DNA of 46,011 nucleotides. It comes from Prevotella sp. GTDB taxonomy: Bacteria; Bacteroidota; Bacteroidia; Bacteroidales; Bacteroidaceae. A program made the translations under genes and the position numbers. Below are positions 31,867-41,048 of this stretch, piece after piece. The notes below the pieces were generated by a model. That model was not told where the DNA came from. It did not search any database and saw nothing but the letters and a program-made list of their open reading frames with translations. Numbering within the stretch: position 1 is the stretch's first letter; each line of letters starts with the position of its first letter. The stretch covers positions 1 to 46,011 of the forward strand of contig JAEEHW010000116.1 in the NCBI GenBank assembly GCA_016281055.1, given 5' to 3'.

Positions 31867-32967
31867 CTAAGTGGTGTGTAACAGCACTGCCACCTGCATT
31901 GTGATGTCGAAAAATACTATCTTCGGGTTGGCGTTTTGTCCGATGTCGCGTAGTGCACGCTGGAAAACCTCTTGAAATCCTATTATGTTGCCTTCGTTGA
32001 CGAAACGCGCGAATTTCTGACAGAATTGCTCTTCGTCCTGTGTCATGTATGACAATTCCTGTATATGGAAATTATACATGAAGGCTTCTCTGAACATACG
32101 CAGGAAATACGTCATCATGCGTTTCTGCTGTTCGCGCCCTAATGTCGCCACGCTTTCGCTCCATCGTTTGAGGTCGTGCACGTCTCTCATGTACGCTTTT
32201 CGCATCAGGGTGACGAAATAATCGAAAAAGAGGTGGTTCTCGTTGCCTGCGTTAAGTTCCTCAAGTGCTTTGAGCCAGTTGCCTCCTGCCATCCTCGTGA
32301 TGAGCGTTGCATCGCTGCTTTCCAACCCTCGCCGTTCCATGAGAGCCTTCATGAGGTCTTCGTCGTCTATGCGCTTCATGTCATACCGTTGAACGCGTGA
32401 GCGGATGGTGTCTATCAGCTGCTCCGGTTCGCGGCACACCATGATGAACAGAGTCATTGGCGCAGGTTCCTCAATGAGTTTCAGAATCTTGTTGGCACAT
32501 TCCTGATTCATCTTCTCTGGTAGCCATATAATGCATATCTTCCAGCCACCTTGGTTCGACTTCACCATCATGCGCTTGATTAGTTCGCTGGCTTCGCCCA
32601 CGGTTATCAGAGGCTGCTGGTTTTCTGCTCCCATCTTCTCCATCCATTGAGCAAGATTGAAATAAGGTCCGTCTTTCAGCAGTTCCCTCCACTGTTCTAT
32701 GAAGTCGTCGCTGATGGGTTTGTATTCGGAATTCCACTTCTTCAGTTTTATCGTGGGGAAGGTGAAATGCAAGTCGGGATGCTCAGTGCCGCGCACCTTG
32801 TACGTGCCCTTGTCGAGTATGTATGTGGCGAGTGCTATGGCCATTGCCATTTTTCCGCAACCATCAGGACCGCACAACATCAATGCATGGGGCAGGCGGT
32901 TCTCGTCAACCAGTGTGCGCAACCGTTCCTGCATGTCGTGCTGTCCTATGATTTCGTCAAATGTCAT
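31867..32967 (-). CDS. holB: DNA polymerase III delta-prime subunit (clamp loader)
   Basis: Part of the clamp loader that places the beta clamp on DNA. The 366-residue protein has an AAA+ fold with FDEIIGQHDMQERL (3-16), P-loop GPDGCGKMA (33-41), and the ICIIWLPEKMNQECANKILKL-type Walker B/sensor region split near 145-170 with LIEEPAP. The P-loop has Lys-Met in place of Lys-Thr/Ser, so ATP binding may be weak, as is common for delta-prime. It is the first gene of the operon and has its own promoter. Confidence 0.93.
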   Translation of the reverse strand: MTFDEIIGQHDMQERLRTLVDENRLPHALMLCGPDGCGKMAMAIALATYILDKGTYKVRGTEHPDLHFTFPTIKLKKWNSEYKPISDDFIEQWRELLKDGPYFNLAQWMEKMGAENQQPLITVGEASELIKRMMVKSNQGGWKICIIWLPEKMNQECANKILKLIEEPAPMTLFIMVCREPEQLIDTIRSRVQRYDMKRIDDEDLMKALMERRGLESSDATLITRMAGGNWLKALEELNAGNENHLFFDYFVTLMRKAYMRDVHDLKRWSESVATLGREQQKRMMTYFLRMFREAFMYNFHIQELSYMTQDEEQFCQKFARFVNEGNIIGFQEVFQRALRDIGQNANPKIVFFDITMQVAVLLHTT

Positions 32968-32989
32968 CTCGTCAAGTGTTTTGAAGATA

Positions 32990-33021
32990 CAAAGTTAAGG
33001 AAAAGTTTTGAGACTGCCAAA
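32990..33021 (-). promoter_or_regulatory. Promoter of holB operon
   Basis: On the minus strand TTTG (complement of 33018-33021), a 20-bp spacer and TAACTTTG (complement of 32990-32997). It lies 22 bp before the start codon. Confidence 0.85.
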
Positions 33022-33129
33022 CTTTTATGCTTTTTTATTATCTCCTTGTAAACAGTTGCTGTTATAGCTACGATTGCGCAACGTAAATCAATATGTGCGT
33101 ATTTTTGCGTGTTAAAAAATGTTTAATTG

Positions 33130-33160
33130 TTGCAAATAAGAAATATAATGTGTAAATTTG
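33130..33160 (+). promoter_or_regulatory. Promoter of the AraC-family gene
   Basis: TTG at 33130-33132, a 20-bp spacer and TAAATTTG at 33153-33160. The ATG used is 33193. The region is divergent from holB. Confidence 0.8.
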
Positions 33161-33192
33161 CAGAAATAAGAACAAGTAAAACAACAAGTACC

Positions 33193-34074
33193 ATGAGAAA
33201 GTTTGATATTAAAGCTATTAAAGAGAGCGCTCTTACCAGTAATGTCTATGGCAATATTGCCATTGTGACAGATTTCGGTAAGCTGCTTACCACCGAGTCA
33301 AAGACATGGCTGCTGGATGGATTCTTTATCGGTTTCGTCAGCAAAGGCGAGGCCCAGTTTATGGTTGACAAGCACACCTATGATTTGAAGGAAGGCACTC
33401 TGTTTGCTTGTTATCCGCGTAACATTCTCGAGAAATACACTGTTTCTCCAGACATAAAGGCACAGGCAGTCTTCGTGTCGGCAGATCATGCAGGTATCTT
33501 CGCAGACAAAATCAGCATTGACTGGACAATTCGCCTGATGGCGCTCAACCATGAGGTTGTAAGTGTCAGAAGCGAAGAGCTGGAACGCTTGGAAAACTAC
33601 ATGAAAGTATTGTCGAGCAGACTGGTAAGCGAGGAGTCGGAACACAAGGCAGACTGCATTGAGAACATTCTGATGGCATTGCTCTACGATATGCTTGACA
33701 TACGTAAGCGTGCACACAAGGGTGAAGTGATAGCCGAGAGGAAATACAGTTCTTCAGAGAATTTCTTCCTTAGGTTCATCAAGATGCTGAGTGACAAGTC
33801 AAGGCCGTTCCAGAATGTTAACGAGTATGCCGCAGAACTGGGTATTACCTCAAAGTATTTCTCGACAATATGTCGTGAGATTACGGGTAAGACTGCAAGC
33901 ACAATCATCAATGAGGAGATTATCCGTTCTTCAAAGATATTGTTGCAGGACCGTACGCTGAGCATTAAGCAGGTGTCAGACAAACTGAATTTTGCAAACC
34001 AAAGTCATTTTGCAAATTTCTTCCACCGCTATGCTGGCGTGTCGCCACAGCAGTACCGCAAGGAGCTCGTATGA
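33193..34074 (+). CDS. AraC family transcriptional regulator
   Basis: DNA-binding regulator, 293 residues from ATG 33193 (a TTG at 33127 lies at the -33 position of the promoter and is rejected). It has a cupin-like N-terminal sensing domain (about 20-110, DGFFIGFVSKGEAQFMV) and a C-terminal pair of helix-turn-helix motifs (about 195-290) with YAAELGITSKYFSTICREIT and FANQSHFANFFHRYAGVSPQQYRK. It stands alone, between the divergent holB operon and a convergent lipoprotein gene. The 15-bp palindrome array right after its stop might be a binding site, but nothing proves this. Confidence 0.92.
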   Translation: MRKFDIKAIKESALTSNVYGNIAIVTDFGKLLTTESKTWLLDGFFIGFVSKGEAQFMVDKHTYDLKEGTLFACYPRNILEKYTVSPDIKAQAVFVSADHAGIFADKISIDWTIRLMALNHEVVSVRSEELERLENYMKVLSSRLVSEESEHKADCIENILMALLYDMLDIRKRAHKGEVIAERKYSSSENFFLRFIKMLSDKSRPFQNVNEYAAELGITSKYFSTICREITGKTASTIINEEIIRSSKILLQDRTLSIKQVSDKLNFANQSHFANFFHRYAGVSPQQYRKELV

Positions 34075-34131
34075 GTTTGTTGCGAGGCTGAGAAAAGGAA
34101 TGACTGAGGAATCAGCGTAATGTCATGTCAA

Positions 34132-34212
34132 TACCAGATGTTGGTACTGACTGTACCAAGTACTGGTACCGGTTCTACCAAGTGTTGGTATTAATGATAC
34201 CAAACGTTGGTA
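34132..34212. repeat. 22-bp-period array of TACCAA...TTGGTA palindromes (locus 4)
   Basis: Four 15-bp palindromes start at 34132, 34154, 34176 and 34198, each exactly 22 bp from the next: TACCAGATGTTGGTA, TACCAAGTACTGGTA, TACCAAGTGTTGGTA, TACCAAACGTTGGTA. The 7-bp spacers (CTGACTG, CCGGTTC, TTAATGA) are not conserved. The sequence is unrelated to the other 22-bp arrays. Confidence 0.93.
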
Positions 34213-34265
34213 TTGGTAACAAGAGACGTAAAGGAAATGAAATCCGAGATGCTCTGATAAATAAA

Positions 34266-34308
34266 TTGAAGGATTGAAGAAATGCCTTAGGGCTCTTCAA
34301 ACCTTCAA
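34266..34308. terminator. Hairpin between AraC and DUF3298 genes
   Basis: A 15-bp stem with one mismatch (TTGAAGGATTGAAGA at 34266-34280, TCTTCAAACCTTCAA at 34294-34308) and a 13-nt loop, followed by TCTATTTTTGG. The arm is two copies of the octamer found at 18072. It may end transcription of both convergent genes. Confidence 0.7.
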
Positions 34309-34370
34309 TCTATTTTTGGTCACGGTTGCAGGTTGCCTGCAGTTCCGGGTATCTTGTTTGCTCTGGAGCG

Positions 34371-35198
34371 TCAATCCTCCAGTAGTGACATGACTTTCTG
34401 CTTCAAGATGCGTTTCGCTTTCTTCGCTGGTATGTATGCCGACGGCATTCCTATGGCATAAGGGCCAATCTCGTATGCGGTGTAATTGATGACCACGGTG
34501 TCTCCATGCAACCAAGGGTCAAGACTGGGCGCTGGTGGGTCACTGCCTTCTGGGAGGTTGCAATACTCTGCTACGTTTTCAATGATGTCCTGGTCGAGGT
34601 ATTCAGAGATGAATGGGCGCACTAGCTCTTTGTTGGTAAAGAAATCGTTCCACGTCATGGCGTGCCCATTGCTTTTCATGAATGTTATGCCGTAGTTCCA
34701 TGGCATTCCGTGTGCACCGCCTCGATAGTCATAGCCACTGAAAATCAGTGATACGTAATGTGGCGTTATGGTGTCAATGTTGATTTCGTAATCTATCTCC
34801 CATGGGTGCTCCCGAGCCCATTCGTCATCTTCGGTGATTTCCTCCCTTTGCTTTGAGAAATATCTCTTGGCGGCCTTGGCGAAGACCTTGCGCATGTCCA
34901 TGGTGACATCATAATTGAGCAACTGGCATATATGCCTGCGTATGCTGTCGCCAACGACAGACCCTGCGGCAGGGATGCGCAGCTTCACATCGTAGATGCT
35001 GTATTCCTTGGCTATCTTGACGCTGTCCCTGAAGTGTATGACTTCTATCTGTAGTTCAGATTTAGGCTGTTCCGCAATGACGGAATCTGTTTGCAGGGAG
35101 TCTTGTCCAGGTGTTTCAGTGTCGTCGGTCTTTGATTTGTTACTGCATGCAACGACAAGTACTGCGGTTGCGCAGGTAATTAGTAGGTGTAGTTTCAT
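34371..35198 (-). CDS. DUF3298-containing lipoprotein
   Basis: A 275-residue predicted lipoprotein from ATG 35198 (signal ending TAVLVVAC, Cys18), followed by a low-complexity Thr/Asp/Ser linker to about residue 45 and a DUF4163/DUF3298-type body. The DUF3298 hallmark YDYRGGAHG is present (about 155-163), as are GITFMKSNGHAMTWNDFF and FVIGPYAIG-like YEIGPYAIGMP near the end. The family includes anti-sigma factor RsiV-type ectodomains and free lipoproteins; here there is no membrane anchor other than the lipid. Function unknown. It has its own promoter. Confidence 0.85.
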   Translation of the reverse strand: MKLHLLITCATAVLVVACSNKSKTDDTETPGQDSLQTDSVIAEQPKSELQIEVIHFRDSVKIAKEYSIYDVKLRIPAAGSVVGDSIRRHICQLLNYDVTMDMRKVFAKAAKRYFSKQREEITEDDEWAREHPWEIDYEINIDTITPHYVSLIFSGYDYRGGAHGMPWNYGITFMKSNGHAMTWNDFFTNKELVRPFISEYLDQDIIENVAEYCNLPEGSDPPAPSLDPWLHGDTVVINYTAYEIGPYAIGMPSAYIPAKKAKRILKQKVMSLLED

Positions 35199-35246
35199 AT
35201 TCTTAATGTTGTGATGATAATTAGGGTATTTTTTGCAATTGTAATG

Positions 35247-35277
35247 CAAAAATACTAATTTACATTGAAACTACAAA
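35247..35277 (-). promoter_or_regulatory. Promoter of the DUF3298 lipoprotein gene
   Basis: On the minus strand TTTG (complement of 35274-35277), a 19-bp spacer and TATTTTTG (complement of 35247-35254). Confidence 0.8.
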
Positions 35278-35415
35278 ACGTTTGCTGCATTTTTTTTCAA
35301 TGAGAGTATACATTTTTGTAATATCCGTGAAACATTTTGTGCAGTATAATGCCATAAATAGTCGTTAGACTACATATTTGAAACATAAAAGGACAAGATA
35401 GCGAAAATTTATTTA

Positions 35416-35423
35416 TAATTTTG
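35416..35423 (+). promoter_or_regulatory. -7 box of the GH31-GH2 operon
   Basis: TAATTTTG at 35416-35423, 41 bp before the ATG. No TTTG is found at the -33 distance, which may mean that an activator is needed. Confidence 0.55.
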
Positions 35424-35464
35424 TATCGATAAAATAGAATTGTATAGATAAAAACCAAAACAAT

Positions 35465-38400
35465 ATGACAAGAAAACATTTTATGATGTTTGCAGCCACT
35501 GCGCTGATGACTTTTCAGGTTTCTGCGCAGGGGTACACAAAAACAGACAAAGGTATCACAGTAAGGGTGTCAGGAACAACGACGGGTGTGAAAGACTTCA
35601 GTGTCGCGCCGAAGTTGGTGCGCATTGATGTGCTTGGTGACGGTATTGTTCATGTATCTGCGACGGCGGAAGAAAAATTTGCAGACTGGCAGAGCCTCGT
35701 CATAGTACCGCAGAAAAGCTATGAAAACTATACCGTGAAGGAAGATGGCGGCATGGTGACGTTGACAACGCCTAAAATCAATGCTCATGTGCTCAAAACG
35801 ACAGGTGAGGTATGGTTTACCGATCATAAGGGACATGCCATACTGAAGGAGGTGCAGGGCGGCGGCAAGGGCTTCCGTCCATATACCTGTACGCAGATAC
35901 ATGCCGACGGTACACCTGAGACATACCACGGCTGGAGCACCCGCACGGTGTTCGAGAACATCCATCCCAATGAGGCTATCTATGGTTTGGGGCAGCATCA
36001 GGCCGACGAATGGAACTACAAGGGCAGGAACGAGGAACTTTTCCAGTACAACACGAAGGTGAGCATACCGTTCTTCGTGAGTTCGGAGGGCTATGGCGTG
36101 CTGTTCGACAACTATTCGCTGTCACGCTTCGGCAATCCGTTGGACTATAGTCAGCTGAACCATGTGTTTACCCTGCACGACAAAGACGGAGCGGTGGGCG
36201 CACTGACAGGTACTTATACCGCACCTGGTCAGGAAACGCTCATACGGCGTGAGGACAGCATATATTTTGAAAACCTCAAGTCGGCAAAGAACCTTCCGAA
36301 ATTCAATCTTGCAAATGCCACGGTGGTTTACGAGGGAACGATAACGCCACGCATGACGGGCGAATACCGTTTCTCACACTATTACAGCGGTTATCAGAAG
36401 ATTTTCATCAACGGCAAGTCTGTATATACGGAAGACCTGACAGGTTCGGGCAACGATGCACAGGAAATATGGCGCACGGCGTGGAACCCGAACGCACGCA
36501 AGTTTGCCGTAAAGATGGAGGCCGGCAAGACATATACCATACGCATAGAATGGAAGCCCGACGGCGGCGAGGCATACTGCGGACTGCGTGCGCTTGAACC
36601 CGTCAGTGACGAGGAGCAGCAGCGCATTTCCATGTTCAGCGAGATGGCGCAGCAGTTGGACTACTATGTGATTAGCGGAACACGTACTGATGACGTTATA
36701 GCAGGTTACCGCCAACTTACGGGCAAGGCACAGATAATGCCGCAGTGGCTGCTGGGCTACTGGCAGAGTCGTGAGCGATACAAGACGCAGGATGAGATAG
36801 TGGATGCGCTGCGAGGCTTCCGTCAGCGCCACCTGCCAATAGACAATATCGTGATGGACTGGAACTACTGGACACCAGACTCATGGGGTGCATTCACCTT
36901 CGATCCCTCGCGTTTCTCCAATCCGAAGGCAATGATTGACAGTATCCACGGCATGAACGCCAAGATAATGATATCATGCTGGCCGAAATACTACCTCACC
37001 GTTGACAACTACAAGGAACTCAATGACCGCGGCATGATATACCAGCAAAGCGTGAAAGACAGCCTGTATGACTGGCTGGGATATAAATACGCTTTCTATG
37101 ATGCATACGACAAGGATGCCCGAAAGATATTCTGGCGCCAGCTGTATGAGAAACTCGGCACCATAGGCATGGATGCCTGGTGGATGGATGCCTCGGAGCC
37201 AAACGTGCGCGACTGCACCGACATGGAGTATCGCAAACTGTTGTGCGGACCTACGGCATACGGTTCGAGCGACGAGTATTTCAATGCTTACTCTATCGTG
37301 AATGCAGAGGCTATCTACGACGGTCAGCGTGCATACGAGACCGCTGTAGAGAAACAAGGCATCAAGGCTGATGATAGCAAGCGCCTGCAGAGTGCCACAT
37401 CATGGAACGAATACGGATACGGCAATCAGTTCTCGCCAGAGAATAAGCGTGTGTTCCTGCTGACGCGCAACGGCTTTGCATCAGAACAGCGATACAGCAC
37501 CGCCACATGGTCGGGCGACATAGGCACACGTTGGGAGGACATGAAGGCGCAGATTACCGCCGGACTGAATTTCTCTATCTCCGGTGTGCCGTACTGGAGC
37601 CAGGACATCGGTGGATTCTCTGTAGAGACACGCTACTTCAAGGCACAGGAAGCATTCGACCATCAGGGCGTGGAGAATGATGACATGAAGGAATGGCGCG
37701 AGCTCAATGTGCGCTGGCACCAAATGGGAATGTTTGCCCCGATGTACCGTGTACACGGACAGTATCCTTTCCGCGAACCCTGGAATATAGCCCCAGAGGG
37801 ACATCCTGCATACGAAGTGATAAGGCAGTGCCTCGACATGCGTTACAGGCTCATGCCATACATCTATTCTCTTGCTGCGGCAGTACACTTTGATGACTAT
37901 ACCATCATGCGTCCGCTCGCAATGGACTTTGCCCATGACAAGGATGCGCTCAATATCCCGTATCAGTTTATGTTCGGCCCCGCCATCATGGTCAACCCTA
38001 TATATAAATATGGTGAGCGCCAGCGTGAGGTGTATATGCCGAAGGGCTCTGTGTGGTACGATCTCTATACCGGCGGCGTAGTCAGTCAGGGCGGCGAGAC
38101 AAAGACACTGGCTGCTCCATACGAGCGCATACCGTTGCTTGTGCGCGGCGGCAGCATCATTCCGCTCGGTCCGCAGATGGAATATACACAGGAGAAACAA
38201 GCCGAAAACATCCGCATCTTCGTGTATGAAGGAGCCGACGGTGAGTTCAACCTATATGAAGACGAAGGCACGAACTATGGTTACGAGGCCGGACGTTACG
38301 CCAACATACAGCTGTGCTACGACGACACACACAAGACACTGACCATCGGTGACCGTCAGGGTAGTTTCCCAGGCATGCTGCAAAAACGTACCTTCACCGT

Positions 38401-38497
38401 GGTATTCTGCGGCAAGCAGTCGCCAAAGGGTTACGACCCGGAGGCAAACGGCATCGTGGTGAAGTATAACGGAAAGAAGAAAGTGGTGAAACTCTAA
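35465..38497 (+). CDS. Glycoside hydrolase family 31 (alpha-xylosidase/alpha-glucosidase) with PA14 domain
   Basis: Retaining exo-alpha-glycosidase, 1010 residues, exported (signal 1-21). Order: N-terminal beta-sandwich (about 25-260), a PA14 insert (about 285-385, GTITPRMTGEYRFSHYYSGY), and the GH31 barrel with nucleophile Asp575 (WWMDASEP) and acid/base Asp685 (TWSGDIG), then C-terminal beta domains. The PA14 insert is found in xyloglucan alpha-xylosidases such as the Bacteroides ovatus enzyme, so alpha-xylosidase is the better guess. Residues about 624-660 form a loop that looks longer than usual. The GH2 gene follows 7 bp after its stop, so the two act together. Confidence 0.93.
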   Translation: MTRKHFMMFAATALMTFQVSAQGYTKTDKGITVRVSGTTTGVKDFSVAPKLVRIDVLGDGIVHVSATAEEKFADWQSLVIVPQKSYENYTVKEDGGMVTLTTPKINAHVLKTTGEVWFTDHKGHAILKEVQGGGKGFRPYTCTQIHADGTPETYHGWSTRTVFENIHPNEAIYGLGQHQADEWNYKGRNEELFQYNTKVSIPFFVSSEGYGVLFDNYSLSRFGNPLDYSQLNHVFTLHDKDGAVGALTGTYTAPGQETLIRREDSIYFENLKSAKNLPKFNLANATVVYEGTITPRMTGEYRFSHYYSGYQKIFINGKSVYTEDLTGSGNDAQEIWRTAWNPNARKFAVKMEAGKTYTIRIEWKPDGGEAYCGLRALEPVSDEEQQRISMFSEMAQQLDYYVISGTRTDDVIAGYRQLTGKAQIMPQWLLGYWQSRERYKTQDEIVDALRGFRQRHLPIDNIVMDWNYWTPDSWGAFTFDPSRFSNPKAMIDSIHGMNAKIMISCWPKYYLTVDNYKELNDRGMIYQQSVKDSLYDWLGYKYAFYDAYDKDARKIFWRQLYEKLGTIGMDAWWMDASEPNVRDCTDMEYRKLLCGPTAYGSSDEYFNAYSIVNAEAIYDGQRAYETAVEKQGIKADDSKRLQSATSWNEYGYGNQFSPENKRVFLLTRNGFASEQRYSTATWSGDIGTRWEDMKAQITAGLNFSISGVPYWSQDIGGFSVETRYFKAQEAFDHQGVENDDMKEWRELNVRWHQMGMFAPMYRVHGQYPFREPWNIAPEGHPAYEVIRQCLDMRYRLMPYIYSLAAAVHFDDYTIMRPLAMDFAHDKDALNIPYQFMFGPAIMVNPIYKYGERQREVYMPKGSVWYDLYTGGVVSQGGETKTLAAPYERIPLLVRGGSIIPLGPQMEYTQEKQAENIRIFVYEGADGEFNLYEDEGTNYGYEAGRYANIQLCYDDTHKTLTIGDRQGSFPGMLQKRTFTVVFCGKQSPKGYDPEANGIVVKYNGKKKVVKL

Positions 38498-38504
38498 TGG
38501 AACA

Positions 38505-40982
38505 ATGAACTGCAGTATGAGGAAAACCGTTGCGACACTGCTTTTATCGCTATTCATTCCAGCGATGACCACTATGGCACAGGATACCGGACGTGAGCTT
38601 TTCACCAACGATTGGCGCTTTCATCTTGAGGGGGAGGCGGAGCAGTCCGTAACCTTGCCGCACGACTGGGCTATATATGGCGATTTCAGCAAAGACAACC
38701 CTTCGGGAACTGGCGGTGGTGCACTGCCAGGAGGCATAGGATGGTATTCCAAGAAATTCTTTGTCGATAAGGGCGACAAGGGTAAGGCTGTGCGCATCAC
38801 ATTCGACGGTGCATACATGAACGCCACCGTGTGGATAAACGGCAAGGAGCTCGGCACACGCCCATACGGATATATCTCGTTCACATACGACCTTACTCCA
38901 TATCTGAAGTACGGCAAGGACAACGAGATAAAGGTTCGCGTTGACAACTCCGACCAACCTAACTCACGCTGGTATTCTGGATGTGGCATATACCGTAACG
39001 TGTGGCTTACAAAGACCAATGCCATACACGTAGCACAGGACGGCACATATATCACCACGCCAGTGGTAAGCAAGGAGAGTGCTACAGTAAACATTGCCGT
39101 TGATGTGGTCAATCCTAAAAATGATGACATCACCATAAGGAATTCTGTTTATGATGCCACAGGCAAGGAGATAGCAAGCGGTTCTTCATTGCTCAACGTG
39201 CAGTCTCCGCATCTGTGGAGCACGCGGTCTCCTTATCTATATACTGCTGTCACAAGGATATACAATGCGAAGAATGAACTGCTCGATGAATACAGCACAC
39301 GCTTCGGCATACGTGACATAAAGTTTACTTCAGAGGGATGCTTCGTCAATGGCGAGCATATACAGATACAGGGTGTCTGCAACCATCATGACCTCGGTTG
39401 CCTTGGTGCTGCCGTCAACCGTCGTGCCATTGAACGCCAGTTGGAGATACTGAAGGCTGCAGGATTCAATGGCATCAGGTGCAGCCACAACCCACCGGCA
39501 CCTGAATTGCTTGACCTGTGTGACGAGATGGGTTTCATCGTCATGGATGAGGCTTTCGACATGTGGCGTAAGAAAAAGACAGCATGCGACTATGCACGTT
39601 TCTTCAACGAGTGGCATGAGCGCGACCTCACAGATTTCATTCGCCGTGACCGCAACCATCCATGCGTGGCTATCTGGAGCATAGGCAACGAGGTACTGGA
39701 GCAGTGGAGCGATGCCAATGCCGACACGCTGTCGCTCGAAGAAGCCAACCTCATTCTCAATTTCGGTCATTCCAAGGAAATGCTTGCAAAAGAGAACGGC
39801 ACTATGTCCGTCAACTCGCTGTTATGCAAGAAACTTGCTGACTTCGTACGAGAACTTGATTCTACTCGTCCCATTACGTCAGGATGCAACGAGCCTGACA
39901 AGAACAACCATCTGTTTAAGGCAGATGCCCTCGATGTCATAGGTTACAACTACCACAATCAGAACATACCCGATGTAAAGCAGAATTTCCCCGGTATGCC
40001 GTTCATCATCACGGAATCCAACTCGTCGCTGATGACTCGTGGCTACTATCGTCAAAAGAGTGATTCCATGTATATATGGCCGGTTCGGTGGGACATACCT
40101 TTCTATGACGAGACTTTCTCCTGCTCAAGTTATGACAACTGCCATGTGCCATGGGGCAACACCGAAGCCGAGAACCTTGCACTGATGCGCAAATACCCGT
40201 GGATATGCGGACAATTTGTTTGGACGGGCTTCGACTATATCGGTGAGCCGACGCCATACGGATGGCCGGCACGCTCCAGTTATTTCGGCATCGTTGACCT
40301 TGCCGGTTTCCCGAAGGATGTGTATTACCTGTATCAAAGTCAGCTGACCGACACGCCTGTTCTGCACGTCTTCCCACACTGGAATTTCGGCAGTGAGACA
40401 TACGCCGGTGAAGGCATAGAACCCAGTCGCATGTCTGATGACGGATATGTTGACGTATGGGCGTATTACAACCAGGCAGACAGCGTGGAACTCTACCTTA
40501 ACGGCAAACCGCTGAACGGTTCTTTGCTGACAGCTGCCAACGCATCACCTGTTTGCTGGCGCGTAAAGTATGAGCCGGGCGAACTCCTTGCCGTAGCACG
40601 CAAGAACGGCAACGTCGTGCGCTCGCAGATTATCCGCACCGCCGGCAAGCCTGCTACAGTGCGACTCACCCCCGACCGCAGCGTCATCACTGCCGACGGA
40701 CGTGATTTGTCATTCATCACCGTTGAGGTGGTTGACAAGGATGGTAACCTGTGTCCCAATGCCTCAAACCTGATAAACTTCAATGTCGAAGGTGCAGCCT
40801 TCATTGCTGGCGTTGATAACGGTTCACCCATATCCATGGAACGTTTTAAGGACAACAAGCGCCGTGCCTTCTATGGCAAGTGCCTCCTCGTAGTACAGAA
40901 CAACGGCAAGGATGGCACAGTAACAATAACCGCCCAGAGTAATGGGCTTACGAATGCTACCACTACATTATATTGCAAATAA
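38505..40982 (+). CDS. Glycoside hydrolase family 2 (beta-galactosidase-like)
   Basis: Retaining exo-beta-glycosidase, 825 residues, exported (signal ending TTMA before QDTG). Order: sugar-binding jelly roll (about 35-170), Ig-like domain (about 175-270, somewhat short), TIM barrel with acid/base Glu396 (IWSIGNEV) and nucleophile Glu504 (FIITESNS), and C-terminal Ig-like domains (about 640-825). ATG 38517 is an alternative start with a cleaner signal peptide. Beta-galactosidase is the commonest activity for this layout; beta-glucuronidase or mannosidase are possible. It is co-transcribed with the GH31 enzyme, a pairing that fits removal of xylose and galactose side chains from xyloglucan oligosaccharides (inference). 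Confidence 0.92.
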   Translation: MNCSMRKTVATLLLSLFIPAMTTMAQDTGRELFTNDWRFHLEGEAEQSVTLPHDWAIYGDFSKDNPSGTGGGALPGGIGWYSKKFFVDKGDKGKAVRITFDGAYMNATVWINGKELGTRPYGYISFTYDLTPYLKYGKDNEIKVRVDNSDQPNSRWYSGCGIYRNVWLTKTNAIHVAQDGTYITTPVVSKESATVNIAVDVVNPKNDDITIRNSVYDATGKEIASGSSLLNVQSPHLWSTRSPYLYTAVTRIYNAKNELLDEYSTRFGIRDIKFTSEGCFVNGEHIQIQGVCNHHDLGCLGAAVNRRAIERQLEILKAAGFNGIRCSHNPPAPELLDLCDEMGFIVMDEAFDMWRKKKTACDYARFFNEWHERDLTDFIRRDRNHPCVAIWSIGNEVLEQWSDANADTLSLEEANLILNFGHSKEMLAKENGTMSVNSLLCKKLADFVRELDSTRPITSGCNEPDKNNHLFKADALDVIGYNYHNQNIPDVKQNFPGMPFIITESNSSLMTRGYYRQKSDSMYIWPVRWDIPFYDETFSCSSYDNCHVPWGNTEAENLALMRKYPWICGQFVWTGFDYIGEPTPYGWPARSSYFGIVDLAGFPKDVYYLYQSQLTDTPVLHVFPHWNFGSETYAGEGIEPSRMSDDGYVDVWAYYNQADSVELYLNGKPLNGSLLTAANASPVCWRVKYEPGELLAVARKNGNVVRSQIIRTAGKPATVRLTPDRSVITADGRDLSFITVEVVDKDGNLCPNASNLINFNVEGAAFIAGVDNGSPISMERFKDNKRRAFYGKCLLVVQNNGKDGTVTITAQSNGLTNATTTLYCK

Positions 40983-40987
40983 GAAGA

Positions 40988-41025
40988 AGCCGGAGGACCT
41001 TTTATAAGGCCTCCGGCTTTGTTTA
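40988..41025 (+). terminator. Terminator after the GH2 gene
   Basis: Stem AAGCCGGAGG (40988-40997) with CCTCCGGCTT (41011-41020), extended by CCTT/AAGG after a bulged A, loop TTAT, followed by TGTTT. Confidence 0.85.
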
Positions 41026-41048
41026 TACATGAACTAACATCTCCCCCC

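Noticed and set aside
37481..38200. 239-codon frame on the minus strand inside the GH31 gene
   Set aside because: Antisense to well-conserved GH31 codons including catalytic motifs; no domain recognised.
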